64,000 nt of DNA from Bradyrhizobium betae (GTDB taxonomy: Bacteria; Pseudomonadota; Alphaproteobacteria; Rhizobiales; Xanthobacteraceae). How positions within the stretch are numbered: position 1 is the first letter of the stretch; each line of letters opens with the position of its first letter. A model generated the notes under the pieces. The model had not been told where the DNA came from and searched no databases. It was given only the letters and a program-made list of their open reading frames with translations. Both the position numbers and the translations under genes were made by a program. Shown one piece after another: positions 1-8,429 of this stretch. The stretch spans positions 434,001 to 498,000 of the forward strand of contig NZ_MZXW01000015.1 of NCBI RefSeq assembly GCF_004123905.1. The letters are read 5' to 3'.

Positions 1-261
1 CTGACAAAATCGCTCGCTGCCGAATGGGGCGCGCGCGGCATCCGCGTCAATGCGGTGGCGCCGACCTATATCGAGACGCCGCTCAACGCCTTCGTCAAGA
101 GCAACGCCAAGATGTACGACGCCTGGATCGGTGGAACCCCGATGGCGCGGATGGGGCAGGTCGAGGAGATCGCCTCCGTCGTGCTGTTCCTTAGCTCAGA
201 GGCCGCGAGCCTGATGACCGGCAGCATCGTGCTGGTGGATGGCGGCTACACTTGCTGGTAG
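1..261 (+). CDS. SDR-family oxidoreductase, C-terminal fragment (cut by window edge)
   Basis: The first 86 codons of the window are the C-terminal part of a short-chain dehydrogenase/reductase; the N-terminal NAD-binding half lies to the left. The sequence shows the typical SDR tail: A-E-W-G-x-R-G-I-R-V-N-A-V-A-P around residues 7-21 (following the active-site Tyr/Lys helix), a P-M-A-R-M-G-Q segment, then S-S-E-A-A-S-L-M-T-G and the terminal V-D-G-G-Y-T. Only 39 bases separate it from the FGGY kinase downstream on the same strand, so it is probably a polyol or sugar dehydrogenase of the same operon; that substrate assignment is inference from context. The catalytic residues are not visible because of the truncation. 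Confidence 0.9.
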   Translation: MTKSLAAEWGARGIRVNAVAPTYIETPLNAFVKSNAKMYDAWIGGTPMARMGQVEEIASVVLFLSSEAASLMTGSIVLVDGGYTCW

Positions 262-300
262 GCTTGCCGTCAGAATTGACGAGAGCGACCGGGAGCGACA

Positions 301-1959
301 ATGCCGCGAGCGTATATCGGCGTCGACGTGGGGACCACGAGCACGCGGGCAGGGGTGTTTGACGAGGCCGGCACGCTGCTCGCGACTGCGAAGCATCCGA
401 TCCGGATCTGGCACGAGGCCGGCGATATCGTCGAGCAATCATCCCAGGATATCTGGGACGCTTGTGTCAAATCCGTGCGGGCGGCGATGGCGGAAGCAGC
501 GATTGCCCCCGACAGCGTCGGCGGCATCGGTTTTGACGCGACTTGTTCTCTCGTGGTGCTCGACCGCCAGGGCGAGCCGATCACCGTCAGTGCCTCAGGC
601 GAGGCGCAGCGCAACGTCATCGTCTGGATGGATCACCGCGCCACGGCCGAGGCACGGCTGATCAACGAGACCGGAGACGCCGTGCTGCGCTATGTCGGTG
701 GCTCCATTTCGCCCGAGATGGAGATGCCGAAACTGTTGTGGCTGAAGCGGCACATGCGCGCGAGCTTCGATGCCGCCGGTCATTTCTTCGATCTGGCAGA
801 CTATCTGACCTGGCGCGCGACCGGCTCGCTCCAGCGCTCGACCTGCACCGTCACCTGCAAATGGAACTATCTCGCCCATGACGGCGGCGGCTGGAGTGCG
901 CCGTTCTTCAAGCGCATCGGCCTGTCTGACTTCGTCGCCGAAAAATACACCCGCATCGGCACAGAGATCGTCGCGCCCGGCACGCGGCTTGGCGAAGGTC
1001 TCACCCGCACAGCCGCCGCTGAGCTCGGCCTGTCGCCGGGCACGCCGGTCGGCGCGTCGCTGATTGACGCCCATGCCGGCGGCATCGGCGCGATCGGCGG
1101 TCGTGACGGCTCGGGTGGCGCGACCGATGTCAGCGACCGTCTCGCCTACATCATGGGAACGTCGGCCTGCATCATGGCGACGACGAAGGAGCCGTGCTTC
1201 GTGCCGGGCGTGTGGGGGCCTTATTACTCCGGCATGGTGCCGGACTTCTGGCTCAACGAGGGCGGCCAGTCGGCCGCGGGCGCGGCGATCGACCATCTCC
1301 TCAAGTCGCATCCCGGCCACACGGATGCGAGCGCGGCGGCGCGCAGCGAGGGTATCGATCTGATCGAGTACCTCGAACGGCGCATCATCGCGCGCGCGGG
1401 TGACGCCAGCCGTGCCGCGCTGCTGGCCCGCGACATCCACGTGCTGCCCGAATTCATCGGCAATCGCTCGCCTTACGCAGACCCCGACACCCGCGCGGTG
1501 ATCGCCGGCCTCGATCTCGACACCGACGTCGCGTCCATGGAGCGGCTGTTCGTTGCCGGCCTCTGCGGTCTCGCCTATGGGCTCGCCGAGGTGATCGAGG
1601 CCTTTGCCGCGCATGGTGTCCATGCGGGCATCATGATCATGGGCGGCGGCGCCAGCCGCAGTCCGCTGGTGCGGCAGATCATGGCCGACACCACGGGCCT
1701 CACCGTTGCGCTGCCGCAGACCAAGGAGCCGGTGCTGCTGGGCGCCGCAATGCTCGGGGCGGTGGCCGGTGGCGCTTGCGCCTCCATCGGCGAAACCATG
1801 GCAAAAATGTCGGCGCTGGGGCGCAAGAGCGAGCCGACCGCGCCCGACATGGCCGCCTTTCACGCCCGCAAGCGCGAGGTCTACAAGCTCTTGCGCGAGG
1901 TCGATCGCGGCAGCCGTGCCGCGATGCGCGACATCGCCAAAGGTCGATACGAATGCTGA
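301..1959 (+). CDS. FGGY-family pentulose/carbohydrate kinase
   Basis: A 552-residue cytoplasmic sugar kinase that should phosphorylate a ketopentose or related sugar with ATP. The N-terminus (Y-I-G-V-D-V-G-T-T-S-T-R-A-G-V-F) is the phosphate-1 loop of the FGGY/actin-fold family. The catalytic Asp is in A-S-L-I-D-A-H-A-G-G (Asp about residue 256), and a late M-I-M-G-G-G-A-S-R-S segment matches the adenosine-binding region. Length and motifs fit the D-ribulokinase/FGGY pentulose kinase subgroup rather than glycerol kinase. It follows an SDR dehydrogenase and overlaps the PfkB kinase gene by 7 bases, so the three form one polyol or sugar catabolic operon. Exact substrate (ribulose, xylulose, erythrulose) cannot be read from sequence. 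Confidence 0.9.
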   Translation: MPRAYIGVDVGTTSTRAGVFDEAGTLLATAKHPIRIWHEAGDIVEQSSQDIWDACVKSVRAAMAEAAIAPDSVGGIGFDATCSLVVLDRQGEPITVSASGEAQRNVIVWMDHRATAEARLINETGDAVLRYVGGSISPEMEMPKLLWLKRHMRASFDAAGHFFDLADYLTWRATGSLQRSTCTVTCKWNYLAHDGGGWSAPFFKRIGLSDFVAEKYTRIGTEIVAPGTRLGEGLTRTAAAELGLSPGTPVGASLIDAHAGGIGAIGGRDGSGGATDVSDRLAYIMGTSACIMATTKEPCFVPGVWGPYYSGMVPDFWLNEGGQSAAGAAIDHLLKSHPGHTDASAAARSEGIDLIEYLERRIIARAGDASRAALLARDIHVLPEFIGNRSPYADPDTRAVIAGLDLDTDVASMERLFVAGLCGLAYGLAEVIEAFAAHGVHAGIMIMGGGASRSPLVRQIMADTTGLTVALPQTKEPVLLGAAMLGAVAGGACASIGETMAKMSALGRKSEPTAPDMAAFHARKREVYKLLREVDRGSRAAMRDIAKGRYEC

Positions 1960-2888
1960 TTTCTTGCGGCGATGCGCTGATCGATTTCGTGCCGACGCGA
2001 AATACTGAGGGACGCGAGGCGGTGATGCCCGCCGTCGGCGGCTCCTGCCTCAACGTCGCCATCGGGATGGCGCGGCTCGGCGCGCCCTCCGGCTTTGTCG
2101 GCGGCATCTCGACCGACCTGTTCGGCCGCATGATCGCGGATCATGTCGCGGCGTCGAATGTCGACCTTGGCCTCGCCACCCGCAGCGGTCACCAGACCAC
2201 GCTAGCCTTCGTCCGCATCGTCGCAGGCGAGTCGCACTATGCCTTCTACGACGCCGAGACCGCGACGCGGAGCTGGACCTATCGGCGCGGGACAATTCCG
2301 TTTGCAGACGTCGAAGCACTCCATGTCGGCTCGACCACGCTGGTCAACGACCAGGGCGCCGCCGAGACCAAAGCGCTGATCGCGGATGCGCGCGCGTCCT
2401 CCACGATCTCCTTCGATCCGAACTGCCGTCCCAATCTGGTCAGGGACAAGCCGGCCTATCTCGCGCGCATGACCGAGTTCGCGAGCCACGCCGATCTCAT
2501 CAAGATGTCCGACGTCGACTTCGCCTATCTCTACGGCGAGGAGCCTTATCAGCAGCGCGCGGCAGCGCTGCTGGGGCAGGGCACGAGCCTCGTCGTCATC
2601 ACCCGCGGCAACGACGGCGCGATCGCCTGGCACGCGGGAGCGGGGCAGATCGAAGTACAAGCGCCCAAGGTCGAAGTCGCCGACACCATCGGCGCGGGCG
2701 ACAGCTTTCAGGCGGCGCTGCTGTTCGCCCTGCACAAGCTGGAGCGTCTTGCGCGCGACAGGCTGAAGGACATCAGCACTGATGAGCTCCGCCGGGCACT
2801 GTCCTTTGCCGCCAATTGCGCCGGCCTGACCTGCACCCGCCCGGGCGCCGATCCGCCCTGGAGCCACGAGATCAAGTGGAGCTTGTAG
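1953..2888 (+). CDS. PfkB-family carbohydrate kinase
   Basis: A 311-residue ribokinase-superfamily kinase, probably fructokinase-like. The start M-L-I-S-C-G-D-A-L-I-D-F at 1953 is the normal family N-terminus and overlaps the FGGY kinase stop by 7 bases; a longer open frame upstream is only read-through of the kinase gene. Substrate-site V-G-G-S-C-L-N-V-A lies near residues 28-36 and the C-terminal signature D-T-I-G-A-G-D-S-F places the catalytic Asp at residue 250. Together with the FGGY kinase this gives two sugar kinases in one operon, suggesting that the pathway handles two phosphorylatable intermediates or sugars. Substrate is inferred only at family level. Confidence 0.9.
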   Translation: MLISCGDALIDFVPTRNTEGREAVMPAVGGSCLNVAIGMARLGAPSGFVGGISTDLFGRMIADHVAASNVDLGLATRSGHQTTLAFVRIVAGESHYAFYDAETATRSWTYRRGTIPFADVEALHVGSTTLVNDQGAAETKALIADARASSTISFDPNCRPNLVRDKPAYLARMTEFASHADLIKMSDVDFAYLYGEEPYQQRAAALLGQGTSLVVITRGNDGAIAWHAGAGQIEVQAPKVEVADTIGAGDSFQAALLFALHKLERLARDRLKDISTDELRRALSFAANCAGLTCTRPGADPPWSHEIKWSL

Positions 2889-2894
2889 CCGGTG

Positions 2895-3788
2895 TCACAG
2901 CCGCGCGACAGCCTTCTCGGCGCATTTGAGGAAGGTTTTGATCAGCGGGCTCTGCGAATCCCGCCGCCAGCACACGGCGATGTCGAGGGAATCGCTGACG
3001 TCACGCAGTGGCCTGAACACGATGCCGCGTGGCGCGCCGAGCTGCGCGCAGGCCGGCAGGATCGCTAAACCTTCGCCCGCCAGCACCAGGCTCATCGCCG
3101 AATGCACCGTCTCCACCCGGCTTGCGATCGGCATCACGATCTGGTGCCGCCGCAGCAGGGCCGCGACTGCGGAGGAGGCGGGGTCTTGCTCCGGCGGTGG
3201 CAGCGCGATCAGGGGCCGGCCCTGCAACCGGGCCATCGGCACGGCGCCGAGACGCGCGAGCGGCGAGCGGTTCGGCATCGCCAGCATGAACCGCTGCGCG
3301 CCGATCCGCGCCACCTGGATCTCGGGATGGTGGATCGCCGGCATGCATAGCGCCACCGTGACGCTGCGGTCGAGCAGCCGGGCCTCGCGCGTCGAGGCGC
3401 TGAGCTCGGCGAAGTCGAGGTCGACGCCGGGGATGGATCGCCGCAGCTCGGGGATCAGTCGCGGCAGCATCGCATTCGCCAGCACGAACATATAGCCGAC
3501 CGACAGCCGCCCGCGTCGTCCGGAGGCGACCGCGCGCGCGGCTTCGGCGCCGTCGGCCGCCAGCGCCAGTGCTTCGCTGGCGCGCGCCAGCAGCGCCTGG
3601 CCCGCTTCGGTGAGGTCCATGCCGCGGGTGCCTCGGCGGAACAGCGGCGCGCCGATCTCGGCCTCGAGCTTGCGGATCTGCACCGAAAGCGGTGGCTGCG
3701 CCATTCGCAGGCGCTCTGCGGCCTTGCCGATGCCGCGCGCCTCGGCGACGGCGACGAAATAGCGAAGCCGGCGAAGATCCATTGGCAT
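2895..3788 (-). CDS. LysR-family transcriptional regulator
   Basis: A 297-residue LysR regulator, divergent from the amidase gene. The N-terminal helix-turn-helix is clear (M-D-L-R-R-L-R-Y-F-V-A-V-A-E-A, then A-A-E-R-L-R-M-A-Q-P-P-L-S-V-Q-I-R-K-L-E), followed by a periplasmic-binding-like effector domain. An open frame continues 66 codons further upstream, but the family start is at 3788 (M-P-M-D-L) or 3782 (M-D-L); the longer version would run through the divergent intergenic region. It most likely controls the amidase and perhaps the adjoining importer. A T-N11-A palindrome overlaps its own start codon (3786-3802), which suggests autoregulation. Confidence 0.92.
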   Translation of the reverse strand: MPMDLRRLRYFVAVAEARGIGKAAERLRMAQPPLSVQIRKLEAEIGAPLFRRGTRGMDLTEAGQALLARASEALALAADGAEAARAVASGRRGRLSVGYMFVLANAMLPRLIPELRRSIPGVDLDFAELSASTREARLLDRSVTVALCMPAIHHPEIQVARIGAQRFMLAMPNRSPLARLGAVPMARLQGRPLIALPPPEQDPASSAVAALLRRHQIVMPIASRVETVHSAMSLVLAGEGLAILPACAQLGAPRGIVFRPLRDVSDSLDIAVCWRRDSQSPLIKTFLKCAEKAVARL

Positions 3789-3802
3789 ACCGAAAACGTA
3801 TG
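3786..3802. promoter_or_regulatory. Candidate LysR operator (ATAC-N7-GTAT)
   Basis: The 17-base site CATAC-N7-GTATG is a perfect inverted repeat of the classical T-N11-A LysR type, in the 115-base gap between the lysR gene and the divergent amidase gene. A second CGTAT half-site lies 22 bases (about two helical turns) to the right at 3819-3823, as expected for a recognition plus activation site pair. Sequence is seen directly; binding is inferred. Confidence 0.55.
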
Positions 3803-3903
3803 GGTTGGCGATCAAAATCGTATTGGACGGCGAGTTAACAAAACTGTCATGATCGCTGTCAATGCTATCGGCCAACGGCGGCCGGCTTCGGAGCGATGTG
3901 ACG

Positions 3904-5325
3904 ATGAACGGCGATCCCTGTCGGCTGTCTGCAACCGAGCTGCGCGGCCTCATCGCGACAAAGCAGATCTCCCCCGTCGAGCTCACCCGCGCCGTGCTCG
4001 CCCGCGCCGAGGCGCTTCAGCCCGAATTGAGCTGCTTCATCACGCTCTGTGGCGACGAGGCGCTTGCCGAGGCCCGCGCGGCCGAGCGCAAGATGATGGC
4101 CGGCGAGCCGCTCGGCCTGCTCCATGGCATCCCCGTCACCGTCAAGGACATCGTCAACACCAAAGGCGTCAAAACGACCTTTGGCGCCGTCCCCTACAAG
4201 GACAATGTGCCCACCGAGGATGCGGTGGCCGTGGCGCGGCTGCGCAGCGCTGGCGCGATCCTGATCGGCAAGACCACGACGCCGGAATTCGGCAGCAAGT
4301 GCCTGACGGATTCGCCGTTGTTCGGCCGCACCCGCAATGCCTGGGACGCCTGCCGTTCCTCCGGCGGCTCCAGCGGCGGCGCGGCGGTGGCGGTGGCGAG
4401 CGGCATCGCACCGCTGGCGATCGCAACCGACGGCGGCGGCTCGACGCGGATTCCCGCCGCCTGCAATGGCGTGGTCGGGCTGAAGCAGAGCAACGGGGTC
4501 ATCCCGCACAGCCAGGCCCTCGACGTGTTCGGCAACCAGACCTATGTCACGCCGATGACGCGCGATGTCGCCGACACCGCGCTGATGATGCAGGCAATGG
4601 CCGGCGAGGATGCTGTCGATCCCTGGTCGATCGGCGTTCCCGTGCCCGATTTCGTCTGCACGGCCGCCCCGCGCGGCGACCTGCGCGGGCAACGGATCCT
4701 GTACTGCCTGACGCCGCCGGGCCGCCCGGTGGCCGCCGAGGTCGAAGCCAGCTTCAAGGCGAGCCTCGACCGGCTTGCGGGGCTCGGCGCCGAGCTCGAG
4801 GAATTCTCCGGCGAGGGTTTTGACATCGAGCCGATCTGGCGCGCCATCAACCACACCGTCTGGCGCACGCGCTTTGCCAAACTTGCGGCCGAGCACAAGG
4901 ACGAGCTGAGCGAGGCCTTCCTCAAGCAGCTCGCGCTCGCCACCGAGGTCAGCGGCGTCGACTACCAGGAGGCGATGTTCGCGCGCACCGCGCTGTTCCG
5001 CCGCGTGCAATCCCTGCTTGCGCGCGGACACTTTCTGGCGATGCCGACGCTCACCCGCACCGCGCTGCCGATCAAGCAGGACCTGTTCGGCACCATCGAG
5101 ATCGACGGGGCGCATTTCGACAGCGTCCGGCCGCATTGGTTCCCCTGGACCATGCCGTTCAACATGACCGGGCATCCCGCGATCAGCCTTCCCTCGGGCT
5201 TCGGCCGCGACGGCCTGCCGATTGGCCTCCAGCTGGTCGGCCGCTTCCGGGCCGATGCCGACTTGCTGCGCGTCAGCGCGCTGCTCGAGGCGTCGACCGA
5301 CCTTCTGTCCCGTTGGCCGGGCTGA
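3904..5325 (+). CDS. Amidase-signature family amidase
   Basis: A 473-residue amidase-signature hydrolase that cleaves C-N amide bonds. The Ser-cisSer-Lys triad is readable with the spacing of the family: Lys81 in G-I-P-V-T-V-K-D-I, cis-Ser156 in G-G-S-S-G-G, and nucleophile Ser180 in G-G-G-S-T-R-I-P-A. The start M-N-G-D-P-C at 3904 is preferred over an upstream in-frame Met at 3862, because the latter lies deep in the lysR promoter region. It is divergent from a LysR regulator and upstream of a dipeptide-type importer on the same strand, separated by a palindromic repeat, so it may hydrolyse an imported amide or peptide. The substrate is unknown; it does not look like GatA since GatB/C are absent. 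Confidence 0.93.
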   Translation: MNGDPCRLSATELRGLIATKQISPVELTRAVLARAEALQPELSCFITLCGDEALAEARAAERKMMAGEPLGLLHGIPVTVKDIVNTKGVKTTFGAVPYKDNVPTEDAVAVARLRSAGAILIGKTTTPEFGSKCLTDSPLFGRTRNAWDACRSSGGSSGGAAVAVASGIAPLAIATDGGGSTRIPAACNGVVGLKQSNGVIPHSQALDVFGNQTYVTPMTRDVADTALMMQAMAGEDAVDPWSIGVPVPDFVCTAAPRGDLRGQRILYCLTPPGRPVAAEVEASFKASLDRLAGLGAELEEFSGEGFDIEPIWRAINHTVWRTRFAKLAAEHKDELSEAFLKQLALATEVSGVDYQEAMFARTALFRRVQSLLARGHFLAMPTLTRTALPIKQDLFGTIEIDGAHFDSVRPHWFPWTMPFNMTGHPAISLPSGFGRDGLPIGLQLVGRFRADADLLRVSALLEASTDLLSRWPG

Positions 5326-5341
5326 TGGCAACTCGCTTGTT

Positions 5342-5488
5342 CCGTCATCCTGAGGTGCGAGTGGCGCGATGCAAAGCATCGTGCCGCGAGCCTCGAAGGA
5401 TGAACGGCCGAGATGCAGCCGGGCCGTCGCCCTTCGAGGCTTGCCCTGCGGCGCGATGCGCCGAAGGGCGCGCACCTCAGGGTGACGG
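5342..5488. repeat. Palindromic REP-like doublet
   Basis: A 147-base element between the amidase and the dpp-type operon. The outer ends are inverted (CCGTCATCCTGAGGTGCG left; CGCACCTCAGGGTGACGG right) and each half also carries C-G-A-A-G-G or its complement near the centre. Each half holds its own internal hairpin: 5363-5372 pairs with 5376-5385 in the left half, and a CCCT-x-CGGCGC / GCGCCG-x-AGGG stem lies in the right half. Same family as the copies at 11032-12080. It may act as terminator or transcript stabiliser for the amidase message. Confidence 0.85.
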
Positions 5489-5572
5489 AGTGGCTGTGCG
5501 CTCGCAAAGCCCTTGCGTCCGCCGTCCGGACATGGTGTTCGTGCCGCTGATGAGCCCTGAAGCCGAGCGCGC

Positions 5573-6523
5573 ATGAGCGTATTTGTCCTCCGACGTCTGG
5601 TGACCTTGCTGGCGACGCTGGTAGGCGCATCCCTCATCATCTTCCTGGTGCTGGATGCGCTTCCGGGCAATGCCGCGCAGATGCTGATGGGCGCCGACGC
5701 CTCGCCGGATGCGGTCCGCGCGCTCACGGTCAAGCTCGGGCTCGACCAGCCGCTGGCGGTCCGCTATCTGCAATGGATCAAGGGCCTTCTCGTCGGCGAT
5801 CTCGGCAATTCCTATGTCTACGGCACGCCGGTCGGCAGCCTGATCGCGGAGCGACTGGTGCTGACGATCCCGCTCGCGGTCATGTCGATGCTGATCACGG
5901 TGACGCTGGCGCTTTCGGCCGGCATCTACACCGCCGCCAACCACAACAAGCTCGGCGATGTCGGCGTGATGTCGTTGACGCAAGTGGGCATCGCGCTGCC
6001 GAACTTCTGGTTCGCGATCCTGCTGGTGCTGCTGTTCTCGGTGCGGCTGCAATGGCTCTCGGCTGGCGGCTTCCCGGGCTGGGAGGACGGCATCTGGCTC
6101 GGCATCAAATCGCTGCTGCTCCCGGCAATCTCGCTCGCAGTGGTGCAGGCCGCGATCCTTGCTCGCGTCACGCGCTCCGCCGTGCTCGAAGTGTTGCGCG
6201 AAGACTTCGTCCGCACGGCGCGCGCAAAAGGCCTCGGCAAGCGCGAGGTGCTGTGGCGCCATGTACTGCGCAACGCCATGATCCCCGTGATGACGGTGAT
6301 GGGCCTGCAATTCGCCAACCTGCTCGCAGGCACCATCGTGATCGAGAACGTGTTCTATCTGCCCGGTCTCGGCCGGCTGATCTTCCAGTCGATCGCCAAC
6401 CGCGACCTGATCGTGGTGCGCAATTGCGTGATGCTGCTTGCGACCATGGTCGTCATCGTCAATTTCGTGGTCGACGTGCTCTATGCCTATATCGATCCTC
6501 GCATCAAGGTGCACGACCTGTGA
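5573..6523 (+). CDS. ABC transporter permease, DppB/OppB type
   Basis: A 316-residue inner-membrane permease, first gene of a five-gene importer. The N-terminal helix (V-F-V-L-R-R-L-V-T-L-L-A-T-L) and the following R-G-type region with L-G-L-D-Q-P-L-A-V-R-Y are typical of DppB/OppB. About six hydrophobic segments are visible, and the EAA loop R-T-A-R-A-K-G-L-G-K lies near residues 212-221. It overlaps the second permease by 4 bases. Substrates of this family are di- or oligopeptides, nickel, opines or similar amines; substrate here is unknown, but the amidase upstream hints at an amide-containing compound. Confidence 0.93.
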   Translation: MSVFVLRRLVTLLATLVGASLIIFLVLDALPGNAAQMLMGADASPDAVRALTVKLGLDQPLAVRYLQWIKGLLVGDLGNSYVYGTPVGSLIAERLVLTIPLAVMSMLITVTLALSAGIYTAANHNKLGDVGVMSLTQVGIALPNFWFAILLVLLFSVRLQWLSAGGFPGWEDGIWLGIKSLLLPAISLAVVQAAILARVTRSAVLEVLREDFVRTARAKGLGKREVLWRHVLRNAMIPVMTVMGLQFANLLAGTIVIENVFYLPGLGRLIFQSIANRDLIVVRNCVMLLATMVVIVNFVVDVLYAYIDPRIKVHDL

Positions 6524-7413
6524 GCGCGCCCTTGACCACCCCGATTGAGCTACCCGCCGCAACGCGCCGCCTGCCGGCCAAAACCTTCTGGGGCCGCGCG
6601 CTGCGCCATCGCAGTTTTGTGCTGGGCGGCGCGCTCAGCCTGCTGGTGCTTGCCTCGGCGCTGCTGTCGCTGGTGTGGACGCCGTGGTCGCCTTACGAGA
6701 TCGACATCGCTTCGAAACTCCGGCCGCCCTCGGCGGCGCACTGGCTCGGCACTGATTCCTTCGGCCGCGACATCGTCTCGCTGCTGCTCGCCGGCGCCCG
6801 TTCCACCATCATGGTCGGCATCATCGCGGTCAGCATCGGTCTCACCTTCGGCCTCTGCCTCGGCCTGACCGCCTCGGCCCGGCGCGGCTGGACCGAAGAG
6901 ATCATCATGCGCTTCTCCGACTTCACCTTCGCCTTTCCGGCCGTGCTCTCGGCGATCATGCTCGCCGCGGTCGCAGGACCCGGCATGCTGACCTCGATCG
7001 TCGCGATCGGCATTTTCCAGATTCCGACGCTGACCCGGCTGACGCGCGGCTCGGCCAACGCGATCTGGGCGCGTGAGTTCGTGCTGGCGGCGCGTGCCTC
7101 GGGGAAGGGCAAGTTTCGGATCACCATCGAGCACGTGCTGCCCAACATCATGTCGATCCTGATCGTGCAGGTCACGACCCAGTTCGCGCTCGCCATTCTC
7201 GCGGAGGCCGCTCTATCCTATCTCGGCCTCGGCACCCAGCCGCCGCAGCCGTCCTGGGGCCGGATGCTGAATGACGCGCAGACGCTGCTGTTCCAGTCGC
7301 CGATGCTCGCGGTCTATCCGGGCGCCGCCATCGCGGTCGCCGTGCTCGGCCTCAATCTTCTCGGGGACGGATTGCGCGATCTGCTCGATCCCCGGCTGGC
7401 GCGGGAGCGATGA
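6520..7413 (+). CDS. ABC transporter permease, DppC/OppC type
   Basis: A 297-residue second permease subunit. I use the GTG at 6520, which overlaps the dppB-like stop as GTGA; upstream open frame belongs to the previous gene. Features are a cytoplasmic N-terminus, a first membrane helix near residues 31-50, the L-G-T-D-x-F-G-R-D-I-x-S motif around residues 76-87 characteristic of DppC/OppC, and an EAA loop (A-A-R-A-S-G-K-G-K) near residue 190. It forms the heterodimeric channel with the previous gene and overlaps the ATPase gene downstream by four bases. Confidence 0.93.
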   Translation: MSAPLTTPIELPAATRRLPAKTFWGRALRHRSFVLGGALSLLVLASALLSLVWTPWSPYEIDIASKLRPPSAAHWLGTDSFGRDIVSLLLAGARSTIMVGIIAVSIGLTFGLCLGLTASARRGWTEEIIMRFSDFTFAFPAVLSAIMLAAVAGPGMLTSIVAIGIFQIPTLTRLTRGSANAIWAREFVLAARASGKGKFRITIEHVLPNIMSILIVQVTTQFALAILAEAALSYLGLGTQPPQPSWGRMLNDAQTLLFQSPMLAVYPGAAIAVAVLGLNLLGDGLRDLLDPRLARER

Positions 7414-8429
7414 CGATGGCTGAGCGCTCCGACAGGACACTGATCGAAGTCAGCAATCTCGGCGTCCGCCTCAACACCAGCCGCGGGCCGGCGCAGGCCG
7501 TGCGCGGCGTCAGTTTTGCGCTGAAGCGCGGCGAGACGCTCGGGCTCGTCGGTGAATCCGGCTGCGGCAAATCGGTCACCGCGATGTCGCTGATGGGCCT
7601 GTTGCCTGACAGCGCCGTCGTCACCGGCAGCATCAGGCTCGACGGCAGCGAGCTCGCCGGGCTTGCGGATGCGGATTATTGCAAGCTGCGCGGCAATCGC
7701 ATCAGCATGATCTTCCAGGAGCCGATGACCGCACTCAATCCGATGCACACGATCGGCCATCAGGTCGCCGAGCCGCTGCGGCGTCACAAGAAATATTCGG
7801 CGGCGCAGGCGCGGCGCGAGGCGATCGCCTTGCTCGACCGTGTCGGGCTGCCGGATCCGGCAAAGCGCATCGATGCCTATCCGCACCAGTTCTCCGGCGG
7901 CCAGCGCCAGCGGGTCACCATCGCAATGGCGCTCGCCTGCGAACCCGACCTTCTGATCGCGGACGAGCCGACCACGGCGCTCGACGTCACCATCCAGGGC
8001 CAGATCCTCGACCTCATCGCCGATCTCGTCGACGAGCGCGGCATGTCGATGATCCTGATCTCGCACGATCTTGGCGTCATCGCCGAGAACGTGCAGCGCA
8101 TGATGGTGATGTATGGCGGCACCGTCGTCGAGAGCGGGCCGACCGACGAGGTGTTCCGGCGGATGGGACATCCCTACACGCAGGGCCTGTTCCGGGCCCG
8201 GCCGAAGCTCGGCGCACGCAAGGGGACGCGGCTGACGACGATTCCGGGGACAGTGCCGGAACTCGCCGATTTGCCGTCCGGCTGTACCTTCTCCGAACGA
8301 TGTCCGCTTGTGATCGATCAATGCCGCGCGGCGCTTCCGCCGATGGTCGAAGTCGGCGCCGGCCATGGCGTGCGCTGCGTGCGCACCGATGTCTCGATGG
8401 CCGCGAATGTCGGAGCGCTGTCCGCATGA
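7410..8429 (+). CDS. ABC transporter ATP-binding protein, DppD/OppD type
   Basis: A 339-residue ATPase of the importer. Walker A is G-E-S-G-C-G-K-S (48-55), the signature S-G-G-Q-R-Q starts at residue 162, and Walker B is L-L-I-A-D-E-P (Asp185, Glu186). The C-terminal extension contains the oligopeptide-transporter cysteine motif C-T-F-S-E-R-C-P...C, which in some relatives ligates an Fe-S cluster. The start is the ATG at 7410 overlapping the dppC-like stop; a second ATG two codons later is also possible. It pairs with the next ATPase. Confidence 0.94.
   Translation: MTMAERSDRTLIEVSNLGVRLNTSRGPAQAVRGVSFALKRGETLGLVGESGCGKSVTAMSLMGLLPDSAVVTGSIRLDGSELAGLADADYCKLRGNRISMIFQEPMTALNPMHTIGHQVAEPLRRHKKYSAAQARREAIALLDRVGLPDPAKRIDAYPHQFSGGQRQRVTIAMALACEPDLLIADEPTTALDVTIQGQILDLIADLVDERGMSMILISHDLGVIAENVQRMMVMYGGTVVESGPTDEVFRRMGHPYTQGLFRARPKLGARKGTRLTTIPGTVPELADLPSGCTFSERCPLVIDQCRAALPPMVEVGAGHGVRCVRTDVSMAANVGALSA

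Noticed and set aside
3865..5733. A 622-codon minus-strand frame opposite the amidase
   Set aside because: The plus strand encodes an amidase with all triad residues; the antisense frame also runs through a palindromic repeat and has no recognisable motif.
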